Source: Rhodospirillales bacterium (GTDB lineage Bacteria; Pseudomonadota; Alphaproteobacteria; TMED109). Taken from it: DNA of 34,336 nt. The position numbers and the translations under genes are program-made. The stretch lies in the NCBI GenBank assembly GCA_009839325.1, contig VXPW01000008.1, forward strand, positions 1-34,336, written 5' to 3'. The notes beneath the pieces were generated by a model. It was not told the origin of the DNA, made no database searches, and was given only the letters and a program-made list of their open reading frames with translations. Below, piece after piece: positions 15,812-23,845 of this stretch (positions are counted from its first letter, which is position 1; each line of letters starts with the position of its first letter).

Positions 15812-16726
15812 TCAGGTCGGGTGGAGGCTCCCTGCCGCATCCGGATCGTCCTCCCCGGCTTGTGCAGCGAAGATCGACGTATAGCCGCTCGACCAGTCCG
15901 GCGGGATGAGGCATGGGCGCGGGTCGTGATGGGCCCACCTGGCGGGTTGGCCGCGAATGACCTCACCCGCGTGTGGAGCGGGCTCCGGGTGCGGGGTGTA
16001 CGGAAACGCGTCGGCTGACGCGTAGGCGTTCAACAGCAACGCCCGCCCCTCAGCGCTGCGACTGGGAGGGGATCCGTGCACGGTGCGGCAATTGTGGACC
16101 GTGATGGCACCTGCCGCCGCCTCGATGTAATCGGCTCGGGTCACGTCCAGACGCTCCACGTCGGGGTCGTTCAGGCATCCTTTCCACTGACCCTGCTCGT
16201 CATACTGATCGAAGAGCTCGCCGGTATGGCTTTCCGGGATGAAGCCCAGTGCCCCGTTGGCAAGGGTCATGTCTTCCAGCAGCAGACCGATCGTCAGCGG
16301 GCTGTAGTTGGTATGCGGATAGAACTGGATGTCCTGGTGCCAGTCCACCTGGTCATGGCCGTCGTTCCATTTGAAATTGAGTTTCGAATGGTGAAAGACC
16401 ACGTCGGGCCCGACGAGATCGGCAGCGACGTCAGCCAGTACTCCCGAGGCGATCTTCCAGAACAACGGGTGGTGCTGGTGCGGCCGCCGGAGGCGGCGCA
16501 ACCGCGGTGAATCAGCGGAGTGGCCGGGCGCCAGATCGAACACTTCGCCGGAGCAGGTCTCCTGCTTGCTTCGCTCGATAAATTCGTGGACCACGGTTCG
16601 GATGGCTGCCAGTTCGCCGGGGCCGAACATGGCTTCGACGACAACGTAGCCCTTGCTGAAGTACGACTCGCGCTGGCCTTGGCTGAGTACGCGCGCCTGA
16701 TGGGTAAGCACTGCTTCAGGCGTCAT
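15812..16726 (-). CDS. Phytanoyl-CoA dioxygenase (PhyH) family protein
   Basis: This encodes a 304-residue Fe(II)/2-oxoglutarate-dependent oxygenase of the PhyH family. The metal triad is visible: H130 and D132 in DWHQDIQF and the distal H217 in [10 protein letters not shown], followed by R228 for the 2-oxoglutarate carboxylate. The N-terminal [20 protein letters not shown] is the usual start of the double-stranded beta-helix domain. Members hydroxylate many small molecules, so the substrate cannot be named. The neighbouring minus-strand gene, 226 bp upstream, encodes another 2-oxoglutarate oxygenase (TauD-like), and the two may act in the same catabolic route. It ends about 200 bp before tRNA-Ser and appears to belong to the chromosome rather than to the island. 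Confidence 0.88.
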   Translation of the reverse strand: MTPEAVLTHQARVLSQGQRESYFSKGYVVVEAMFGPGELAAIRTVVHEFIERSKQETCSGEVFDLAPGHSADSPRLRRLRRPHQHHPLFWKIASGVLADVAADLVGPDVVFHHSKLNFKWNDGHDQVDWHQDIQFYPHTNYSPLTIGLLLEDMTLANGALGFIPESHTGELFDQYDEQGQWKGCLNDPDVERLDVTRADYIEAAAGAITVHNCRTVHGSPPSRSAEGRALLLNAYASADAFPYTPHPEPAPHAGEVIRGQPARWAHHDPRPCLIPPDWSSGYTSIFAAQAGEDDPDAAGSLHPT

Positions 16727-16952
16727 GTCGATTCGAGCTCCCCGGTTATCCAGCCGTCCACGAACTGGTTCTGGCGGACCCCGGATACCTTATACGAGCT
16801 CGCCGGTACGGGGCCCGGTCCGGCCGGACATCCCGGTAGCCGCGTCGACGCCGACAGACCACGCCATTTCCGTGCAACGGGTCCGGTCGCGCTGGTCGCA
16901 AGCGTTCGCGGCGGGCGTCCGGCGGCAAGGGTCGGGCGGCCATTCGGGCGTT

Positions 16953-17813
16953 TCAGGAGGGTCGGTCGCCCTCGATCTGAATCCGCAGCATGCGTCGCCG
17001 GTAGCCGTGGTAGTCGTTCAGCGGGTAGTGCAGCGCGGCCCGGTTGTCCCAGAAGGCAAGCGATCCGGCGGCCCACCGGAAACGGGCCGTGAACGGAGCC
17101 TGCGACTGATGGGCAAACAGCCATCGCAGCAGCGGCTCGCTCTCGTCTTCGGTCATGCCGACGAAACGGACCGAATGGGCTCCGTTCACGTAGAGCACCT
17201 TGCGGCCGGTTTCCGGGTGGGTCCGCACCACGGGATGCACGGCCTGGAATGTCCGGTCCTGCAACGAGCCCGAACGCGGCGCACGGGTCGCGGAGACGGC
17301 GGCCCCGTCCGAACGGTTTACTGCACGGAGCGGCTCCAGCATCGCCTGCATGCCGGGCGACAGGGCGTCGAAGGCCTGATAGCCGTTGGCGAACAGCGTG
17401 TCGCCACCGACCTGGGGCACTTCCAGCGCGTACAGGAGGCTCGCCATCGGAGGACGTTCGAGATAGGCGGTGTCGGTGTGCCAGAGACCGCCGAAGTTGA
17501 CGGTCTCGTCCTCGCGCTTGAGTACTTCGATGACATGGGGTTCTTCCGGGACTCCCGTCACCATCGGGTACGGCATCGGCGTGCCGAACAGCCGCGCGAA
17601 TGCGGCAAGCTCCCTGGCGCCGAGCGTCTGATCCCGAAAGAAGACGACCAGGTACTGAAGCCAGATTTCCCGGATCGATTGCACCGTCTGCGGATCGAGC
17701 GGCGTCGAAAGATCCACGCCGCCGATTTCAGCGCCCAGTGCGCCGGGGAGCGGCCGCACCGTCAACGAGGACCGTTGCGCTCCCTCGGTAAGGGTGTCCT
17801 GGCCACCTACCAT
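16953..17813 (-). CDS. TauD/TfdA-family 2-oxoglutarate dioxygenase
   Basis: This encodes 286 residues from the ATG complementary to 17811-17813, chosen because GAGGGA stands just upstream; the frame is open to 17960 but the extra residues are unlike the family. The N-terminal LTVRPLPGALGAEIGGVDLS is the TauD signature start. Fe ligands are H112 and D114 in LWHTDTAYLERPP and H262 in WDNRAALHYPLNDY, and R277 in RRMLRIQ binds 2-oxoglutarate. Relatives release sulfite from taurine or cleave aryloxyacetates and other acids. The exact substrate is not evident here. No sulfonate transporter is adjacent, so a taurine role is not supported by context. Confidence 0.9.
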   Translation of the reverse strand: MVGGQDTLTEGAQRSSLTVRPLPGALGAEIGGVDLSTPLDPQTVQSIREIWLQYLVVFFRDQTLGARELAAFARLFGTPMPYPMVTGVPEEPHVIEVLKREDETVNFGGLWHTDTAYLERPPMASLLYALEVPQVGGDTLFANGYQAFDALSPGMQAMLEPLRAVNRSDGAAVSATRAPRSGSLQDRTFQAVHPVVRTHPETGRKVLYVNGAHSVRFVGMTEDESEPLLRWLFAHQSQAPFTARFRWAAGSLAFWDNRAALHYPLNDYHGYRRRMLRIQIEGDRPS

Positions 17814-18002
17814 CGATTCCCTCGCGTACGACGGATCAGGCGGGGCGCCCTGCATTCCGTCCACCGGTAATGCGGCGCATTGTAGTGGGAGAGTGCCGTG
17901 CGGCGTGTGGGCAGGTCGGCCAGGGACCCGGACGTCGAGCGCCGTTCGCAGCGCCGCCAAATGCGGGCACCAAGGCTTTGCCGGAGCTTCCCGCGGCGGA
18001 GT

Positions 18003-18848
18003 CTACGCCTCCCCCGTGCTACTGGGCGACCGCCCCCGGCGCCGCAGTTCATACAAGGCGACCGCGGATGCCGCCGACACATTGAGACTACCTTGGTCGC
18101 CCCTGATGGGGATGGACACGAGGGAGTCGCAGTTGGCGCGGGTGCCGGGGCGCAGCCCGCTGCCCTCGGCACCGAGCACGAGCGCGATGGGTTTGTCTGC
18201 ATTCATTCGCGCCACGGCCGCAGCGAGCGAATCGGGGGACGCGGGCTCGAGGCCCAGGCAGGCGAAGCCCGATGCCCGCAGGATGCCCAGGGCGTGCGCG
18301 AAGCGGCGCGCCCGCACGACCGGGACGATCTCCAGGGCACCGGATGCGGCCTTGGCCAGAGACGCCGTCTCTCCCGGCGCATGGCGTTCAGGCATCGCGA
18401 GGAACGCTGCCCCGAACGCGGCTGCCGAACGCAGGATCGCGCCGACATTCTGCGGATCCGTGACGCGATCGAGACAGACCGCGACCGTTCCGGGGCCCGC
18501 CGCCCGACACAGCCGCTCGAGGTTCGGCTCGGGCAGCCGGTCGACTTCGATCGCCACGCCCTGATGGGTGGCATCGGCTCCGACCAGCCGATCGATGTCT
18601 TGCCGGGCTCGGGCCTCCGGAACCGGGGCGGGCGCGCGCCGCCGGAGCAGTCGGGCAAGGGATTCGGCGAGGCTGCGTCCGGCTTCCTGCGCGACGAGGA
18701 CCCGATGGATCCGGCGCTCGGGGTTCTGCAACGCCGCCCGCACCGTGTGGCGGCCGTACAGCCATATGGTGGGCGAGGGGGTGCGCAGGCTCCTCGGGCC
18801 GTCGCCGGGACGGCTCCGCCGGCGGCTGCCGCGCGGGCGCGTCGTCAC
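18003..18848 (-). CDS. rlmB: RlmB/TrmH-family rRNA 2'-O-methyltransferase
   Basis: This encodes 281 residues from a GTG complementary to 18846-18848. Its first bases overlap the stop of the upstream alkyltransferase gene (GTGA), which fixes the start; the longer open frame to 19205 is only that gene's shadow. An N-terminal substrate-binding domain (residues 28-105, IWLYGRHTVRAAL and ATHQGVAIEV) precedes a SPOUT methyltransferase domain. Its trefoil-knot motifs are DPQNVGAILRSAAAFGA (131-147, catalytic R140), LVLGAEGSGL (223-232) and IPIRGDQGSLNVSAA (246-260). RlmB methylates the 2'-OH of G2251 in 23S rRNA using SAM. The first ~25 residues are Arg-rich and not part of the conserved fold. The gene is translationally coupled to the DNA-repair alkyltransferase. 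Confidence 0.9.
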   Translation of the reverse strand: MTTRPRGSRRRSRPGDGPRSLRTPSPTIWLYGRHTVRAALQNPERRIHRVLVAQEAGRSLAESLARLLRRRAPAPVPEARARQDIDRLVGADATHQGVAIEVDRLPEPNLERLCRAAGPGTVAVCLDRVTDPQNVGAILRSAAAFGAAFLAMPERHAPGETASLAKAASGALEIVPVVRARRFAHALGILRASGFACLGLEPASPDSLAAAVARMNADKPIALVLGAEGSGLRPGTRANCDSLVSIPIRGDQGSLNVSAASAVALYELRRRGRSPSSTGEA

Positions 18849-19423
18849 GCGGAGTCGATCCGGACTCCCTCGGCTTCGAGCATCGCCCGTTTGAGCGTCG
18901 TTCCCCAGGCGTAGCCGGCAATGCCGCCGTCGTTGCCGATCACCCGGTGGCAGGGGACCAGCCAGGCGATCGGGTTCGCGCCGTTCGCCTGCCCCACCCA
19001 TTGCGCGCCGCGGGGGGTCCCGAGATTGCGGGCGAGATCCCCGTAGCTGCGGGTCTCGCCCTTCGGGATCGCGAGCAGTTCGGACCAGACCTGCAGTTGC
19101 CGCTCGGTCCCGGCCAGGCGGATGCGCGCCTCGCCGGTCCGGCACAGCGTCGCGGCCCGCCCGGCAAGTGCATCCGGGTTGGCGCGGAACGTCGCCATCG
19201 GCCAACGATCCGCCATCGACCGGAAGACCTCCGCGCGCGTACCGTCACCGCGGAAAGCGAGTCCCACGAGGTCCTCGGCCTGACAGAGCATCAGCATGTC
19301 GCCGAACGGCGAATCGAACCACCCGTAGTCGATGGCCTGGCCGCGGCCGCGGCGGGCACGCGGTTCGGCCACGGTCTCCCAGGCAATTCGGAGCCCCCCG
19401 ACCGTTGCCGGATGGTCAGCCAC
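18845..19423 (-). CDS. ogt: Methylated-DNA--protein-cysteine methyltransferase
   Basis: This encodes 192 residues from a GTG complementary to 19421-19423. It repairs O6-alkylguanine by suicide transfer of the alkyl group to its own cysteine. The C-terminal active-site domain has LQVWSELLAIPKGETRSYGDLA (two halves at 110-118 and 119-131), the helix-turn-helix QWVGQANGANPIAWL and the active-site VPCHRVIG with Cys158. The N-terminal domain (residues ~30-100) is the RNase-H-like domain of Ada/Ogt proteins. No AraC-like Ada domain is present. It overlaps the NIPSNAP-like gene upstream by 8 bp and rlmB downstream by 4 bp, forming a tight three-gene unit. The symbol ogt is by family; orthology to E. 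coli Ogt rather than Ada-C is not proven. Confidence 0.9.
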   Translation of the reverse strand: MADHPATVGGLRIAWETVAEPRARRGRGQAIDYGWFDSPFGDMLMLCQAEDLVGLAFRGDGTRAEVFRSMADRWPMATFRANPDALAGRAATLCRTGEARIRLAGTERQLQVWSELLAIPKGETRSYGDLARNLGTPRGAQWVGQANGANPIAWLVPCHRVIGNDGGIAGYAWGTTLKRAMLEAEGVRIDSA

Positions 19424-19745
19424 GGCTGGGCTCCGGGAAGAACGCCACCGGCGTCATCAGGCGATTGTCCTGCGCGACGAGCGCTCCCAGCTTTGCGCTC
19501 TCGCCCACGTAGGCCTGCCAGTCGGGATCGTTCCACATGGCCGCCCGCTTGGCTTCGCGGTCGCCCGCATTCTCGTAGACCCAGATGTGAACGTACTGGT
19601 TGGGGTTGGGCGTCTCGGTGACCAGGTAGGCGAGTGGCGGGCCGAGATGCCGGGTTTGCGGCGCCTTCCCCATCCGCTCGTAGAGCTCCAGGTGTTTCTT
19701 GATGGTGCCGGGACGGCAGGTGTACGTGCGGACGTCAAGCAGCAT
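19416..19745 (-). CDS. NIPSNAP-family protein
   Basis: This is a 109-residue ferredoxin-like-fold protein. The start MLLDVRTYTCRPG (ATG complementary to 19743-19745, GGAG upstream) and the later NQYVHIWVYENAGDREAKRAAMWNDPDWQAY are the NIPSNAP domain signature. The frame is open upstream to 19874, but that part is Arg-rich and not conserved. Bacterial members often accompany catabolic enzymes; their biochemistry is poorly known, so no reaction is assigned. It is the first gene of the minus-strand unit NIPSNAP - alkyltransferase - rlmB and is divergent from ppk2. Confidence 0.85.
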   Translation of the reverse strand: MLLDVRTYTCRPGTIKKHLELYERMGKAPQTRHLGPPLAYLVTETPNPNQYVHIWVYENAGDREAKRAAMWNDPDWQAYVGESAKLGALVAQDNRLMTPVAFFPEPSRG

Positions 19746-19847
19746 GCGGATCTCCGAGATCGGAATCGGGGGTGAGAACGTACAGCGACGGAGCCGGCGC
19801 CGATAGGGATGGGGACGGCGGCCGGCGGAAAGCCCGGCGTTCCGTCC

Positions 19848-19864
19848 GGTTCCACGCCGGAACC
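19848..19864. promoter_or_regulatory. Inverted repeat in the NIPSNAP/ppk2 divergent region
   Basis: GGTTCC-acgcc-GGAACC (19848-19853, 19859-19864) is a perfect inverted repeat with a five-base spacer. It lies about 16 bases before TATACT (19880-19885), a good -10 box for ppk2, so it occupies the -35 position. A regulator bound here could act on one or both divergent genes. No regulator gene is adjacent. Confidence 0.4.
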
Positions 19865-19919
19865 TGCGTGCCATTCATTTATACTGGAGCCGAGGAAGAT
19901 AGGCGGGGTTGTGCCGGTC

Positions 19920-20918
19920 ATGACGGCAGAGCACCAGAGAGCGGGCCCGCAGGATCGCGCGCTGGCGGAAATTGCCAGGGCCGTCACGCAGTCCCAGAAC
20001 GGGGCCGAACCGGTGCCGTCAGGCCCCGAGGCGCCGGAGCCGCCGGCCTCACCACCGACCGATCCGGACCGCGAACTTGCGGCACTGCGCCTGGATCCCA
20101 ACGCGCGGGCCCGGATCTTCCGGGAGGGCGTGTATCCCTACAAGCGCAAGCTTGAGACCTCGGCCTACGAAAAGCAGAAGCAGAAGCTGCAGGTCGAACT
20201 GCTGAAGGTTCAGAACTGGGTCAAGGAAGCCGGTGAGAAGGTGGTCGTGGTGTTCGAGGGACGCGACGCGGCCGGGAAGGGCGGTACGATCAAGCGGTTC
20301 ATGGAGCACCTGAATCCGCGCGGCGCCAGGGTCGTTGCGCTGGCGAAGCCCAGCGAGCGTGAACAGGGCCAGTGGTATTTCCAGCGGTACATGCAGCACC
20401 TGCCCACCGTTGGCGAGATCGTCCTGTTCGACCGTTCCTGGTACAACCGCGCGGGCGTCGAGCGGGTCATGGGCTTCTGTACCGGGCGCGAATACCTCGA
20501 GTTCCTGCGGCAGTGTCCGCAGATCGAGCGCATGCTGGTCAACAGCGGGATTCGGTATTTCAAGTATTGGTTTTCGATCACGCGTACCGAACAGCGACGG
20601 CGCTTCGATTCACGAATGAAAGACCCGCTCAAGCAGTGGAAACTCTCGCCCATCGACACCGCGTCGATCGACAAGTGGGACATCTACACGACCGCCAAGG
20701 AAGAGATGTTCTTCTATACGGATACGGCCGACGCCCCGTGGACGGTCGTGAAGTCCGATGACAAGAAGCGCGCCCGGATCGCCTGCATGCAGCACTTCCT
20801 CTCGACGCTTCCCTACCCGGACAAGGACCCGGACGTCGTGCAGGGTCCGGACCCGCTGATCGTCGGCCCCGCGACGAACGTCGTGGCGCTGGACGCGCCA
20901 CTGCCGGGAAAGCCCTGA
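19920..20918 (+). CDS. ppk2: Polyphosphate kinase 2 (PPK2 family)
   Basis: This encodes 332 residues from the ATG at 19920 (a GTG at 19911 is an alternative). PPK2 enzymes transfer phosphate between polyphosphate and nucleotides, mainly making GTP/ATP from GDP/ADP. The core begins near residue 68 (REGVYPYKRKLETSAYEKQK), with Walker A FEGRDAAGKGGTI (112-124) and Walker B LFDRSWYNRAGVERVMGF (169-186), followed by a lid region and YWFSITRTEQRRRF and DDKKRARI. A single PPK2 domain with this wording fits class I, which phosphorylates nucleoside diphosphates. The first ~60 residues are a Pro/Ala-rich extension beyond the usual start. A TATACT -10 box and an inverted repeat lie upstream. It is followed by mutS after about 150 bp. 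Confidence 0.92.
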   Translation: MTAEHQRAGPQDRALAEIARAVTQSQNGAEPVPSGPEAPEPPASPPTDPDRELAALRLDPNARARIFREGVYPYKRKLETSAYEKQKQKLQVELLKVQNWVKEAGEKVVVVFEGRDAAGKGGTIKRFMEHLNPRGARVVALAKPSEREQGQWYFQRYMQHLPTVGEIVLFDRSWYNRAGVERVMGFCTGREYLEFLRQCPQIERMLVNSGIRYFKYWFSITRTEQRRRFDSRMKDPLKQWKLSPIDTASIDKWDIYTTAKEEMFFYTDTADAPWTVVKSDDKKRARIACMQHFLSTLPYPDKDPDVVQGPDPLIVGPATNVVALDAPLPGKP

Positions 20919-21069
20919 CCCCATCGACAGATCAATCATCGCCGAAGCCTCGAGGGTGCGGCGGCGTGTTCCCGGTGCAGGTGAAAGCGCTCGGCAAGGA
21001 CCGGCCCTGGCCCGCATGGCCGGTCGGGACCGGGCGCTCGATGATGGCCCGGCGTGGTAGGTTTTTTCG

Positions 21070-23784
21070 GTGACCCAACTGACGATTCCGGCCTTCGACG
21101 TGGCCTCCGAGACCGAGCCCCGCGAACGCGGCGCGAAGGGTCTCACGCCGATGTTCCAGCAGTACTTCGCTGTCAAGGAGCAGCATCCGGGCTGCATCCT
21201 CTTCTTCCGGATGGGCGACTTCTACGAACTCTTCTTCGAGGATGCGGAGAAGGTCGCCGCAGAACTCGACATCGTGTTGACGACGCGTGGCGTGAGCGAA
21301 GGCGAGCCGGTTCCGATGTGCGGGGTCCCTGCGCACGCGAGCGAGAACTACCTGGCCCGGCTCACGCGCAAGGGTTTCCGGATCGCCGTGTGCGAACAGG
21401 TGGAACGTCCGGAACAGGCCCGGCGCCGCGGGCACCGGGCCGTCCTCAAGCGGGAAGTGGTGCAGGTGGTGACCCCCGGCACCGTGGTCGACGAGCACCT
21501 GCTGGAGGCGCGCGAGAACAGCTTTCTGGCGGGGCTGGCGCAGATCAGCTCCCAGCTGGCCGTGGCCTTTGCGGATATCTCGACCGGCGAGGTGGAAGCG
21601 GAGGCGGTGGATCTGGAAGGTCTGGAGGCCGCGCTGGCGCGCGACGGCACCCGGGAAATCATCGTGGCCGATGCGCTGGCGCGCCAGCCCGAGATCCAAG
21701 CTGTCCTGGCGGCGCACGACGCCTTGGTCACCGAATTACCGGCGGCCCGCTTCACGTTCGAAGCCTCGGAACGTCGCGTCCGGGAGCACTACCAGGTGCT
21801 GGCGCTGGATGCCTTCGGCGCGTTTACCCGCGCCGAGGTCACGGCCCTTGGCGCCGTGTTCGACTATGCGGAGCTTACCCAGCAGGAAAGCCTGCCCGTA
21901 TTCCTGCCGCCCCGGCGGGTGGCGCCGGACGGATATCTTGGGATTGATGCGGCCACGCACCGCAATCTCGAGTTGACCCGCTCTCTCGCCGGCGCCCACA
22001 GCGGGTCGCTGCTTGAGGCCGTCGATCGCACCGTGACCGCGGCGGGAGCGCGCCGCCTGGCCGGCGATCTCGCCCGGCCACTGACCGACTGCGGTCGCAT
22101 CGCCACGCGCCACGACCGGGTCGAGTGGCTGGTCGGCGAGGAAGAGGTTCGGACCCGGGTGCGGTCAGACCTGAGACGGGCTCCGGACAGCGCGCGAGCG
22201 CTGTCGCGCATCGCCTTCAGACGCGGCGGGCCCCGCGACCTCCGGCACATCGCCGACGGCCTGGCCGTGGCGGCGGACGTGCGGGCGCAACTCGCGGGCA
22301 GCGAACGCCCGCTGCCCGTCGGCCTGCAGGAAGTCTTCGCGGCTCTCGACGGCGAGGCGGGCCTCGCGGCACTGCTTGGCCGCGCCGTCGAGGTGGACGC
22401 GCCGCGTCTGGTGCGCGAAGGCGGTTTCGTGCGGCCCGGCTTCCGGACGGACCTCGACGAGCAGCGCGCCCTGCGGGACGAGTCGCGGCGGTTGATCGCC
22501 GCCATGCAGGCAGAGGAGCGCGAGTCGACGGGGGTGCACACGCTCAAGATCCGGCACAACCGGGTGCTGGGCTACTTCCTCGAGGTGCCGTCCGGCCAGA
22601 CCGAGAAGCTCAAGGCCGGCGATGCGGACGGCCGATTCCAGCTTCGCCAGACCTTGGCCGGCGCGTCCCGCTTCATGACGCCGGAGCTTGCCTCGCTCGC
22701 GGAGCGGATCGAACTGGCGGGCGACCGGGTCCGGGCCATCGAGGAGCAGGTGTTCGCCGAGCTCTCCGAGCAGGTGCTGGCCCGGAGCGAGCCGGTGCAG
22801 CGGATCGCGGGGGCGCTGGCCGCCCTCGATGTCGCGCAGGGGTTTGCCGAGATCGCCCGGGAGCGGAACTACGTGCGTCCCGCCATGCACCCGGATACCC
22901 GATTTCGCGTGATCGGCGGCAGGCATGCGGTCGTGGAAGCCGCCGTCGCCGGGACGTTTGTCACCAACGACTGTCAACTCGACGACGCTGAACGAATCTG
23001 GCTGGTGACGGGTCCGAACATGGCGGGCAAGAGCACCTTTCTTCGCCAGAACGCCTTGATCGTCGTGCTGGCGCAGGCCGGCGGCTACGTGCCGGCCGAG
23101 AGCGCCGAGATCGGCGTGGTGGACCGGCTGTTCAGCCGCGTGGGCGCCGCGGACGACCTGGCCCGCGGCCGGTCGACCTTCATGGTCGAGATGGTGGAAA
23201 CGGCCGCCATCCTCAATCAGGCGAGTCCCCGGTCGTTCGTCATCCTCGATGAAGTGGGCCGGGGGACGGCCACCTTCGACGGTCTCTCGATCGCCTGGGC
23301 CACGGTCGAGTACCTGCACGGGCGCAACCGTTGCCGGTCGCTGTTCGCTACGCACTACCACGAACTCACACAGCTGGCCGAGCGCCTCGACGCCCTGGCC
23401 TGCCGGACGCTGCGCGTGCGCGAATGGAAGGGCGAGGTGGTGTTCCTCTATGCCATGGTCGAGGGGGTCAGTTCACGCGCCTACGGGATCGACGTCGGCC
23501 GCCTCGCCGGTCTCCCGGGCGAGGTCCTGGACCGGGCCCGACAGATTCTCGCGCGCCTCGAGGCAGAGGGCGGCACCGTGCGCGGCGCCACGCTGACCGC
23601 GCTGCCGCCGCCGAGCGAGCCGGAATCCGATCCGGTCGCCGACCTCCTGGATGGCGTCGACCCGGATTCGCTGTCCCCGCGAGGCGCCCTGGAACTCGTC
23701 TATCGACTCGTGGAATTGCGGCGGAATGGGTATAAAACGATATCGAACTCGGGAGACAGCGCCGGCTCAACGTCGCCTAACTGA
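21070..23784 (+). CDS. mutS: DNA mismatch repair protein MutS
   Basis: This encodes a 904-residue MutS from a GTG at 21070. The mismatch-binding domain has FFRMGDFYELFFEDA, with the Phe-x-Glu wedge at F51/E53 that stacks into the mismatch. The connector, lever and clamp follow. The C-terminal ABC-type ATPase contains Walker A TGPNMAGKSTFLRQNA (~647-662), the signature region RGRSTFMVEMVETA, Walker B DEVGRGTATFDG (~727) and FATHYHEL. Length and domain order match bacterial MutS1. MutS recognises mismatches and recruits MutL. It stands at the head of the mutS - glnD - murJ - trpS run, 62 bp before glnD, an alphaproteobacterial arrangement. Confidence 0.97.
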   Translation: MTQLTIPAFDVASETEPRERGAKGLTPMFQQYFAVKEQHPGCILFFRMGDFYELFFEDAEKVAAELDIVLTTRGVSEGEPVPMCGVPAHASENYLARLTRKGFRIAVCEQVERPEQARRRGHRAVLKREVVQVVTPGTVVDEHLLEARENSFLAGLAQISSQLAVAFADISTGEVEAEAVDLEGLEAALARDGTREIIVADALARQPEIQAVLAAHDALVTELPAARFTFEASERRVREHYQVLALDAFGAFTRAEVTALGAVFDYAELTQQESLPVFLPPRRVAPDGYLGIDAATHRNLELTRSLAGAHSGSLLEAVDRTVTAAGARRLAGDLARPLTDCGRIATRHDRVEWLVGEEEVRTRVRSDLRRAPDSARALSRIAFRRGGPRDLRHIADGLAVAADVRAQLAGSERPLPVGLQEVFAALDGEAGLAALLGRAVEVDAPRLVREGGFVRPGFRTDLDEQRALRDESRRLIAAMQAEERESTGVHTLKIRHNRVLGYFLEVPSGQTEKLKAGDADGRFQLRQTLAGASRFMTPELASLAERIELAGDRVRAIEEQVFAELSEQVLARSEPVQRIAGALAALDVAQGFAEIARERNYVRPAMHPDTRFRVIGGRHAVVEAAVAGTFVTNDCQLDDAERIWLVTGPNMAGKSTFLRQNALIVVLAQAGGYVPAESAEIGVVDRLFSRVGAADDLARGRSTFMVEMVETAAILNQASPRSFVILDEVGRGTATFDGLSIAWATVEYLHGRNRCRSLFATHYHELTQLAERLDALACRTLRVREWKGEVVFLYAMVEGVSSRAYGIDVGRLAGLPGEVLDRARQILARLEAEGGTVRGATLTALPPPSEPESDPVADLLDGVDPDSLSPRGALELVYRLVELRRNGYKTISNSGDSAGSTSPN

Positions 23785-23845
23785 CGGCGGAAATGGGGGT
23801 TTCGGTCCCCGTGCGGAGCGGGGTCGGAGCTTGAGATGAGCGGTC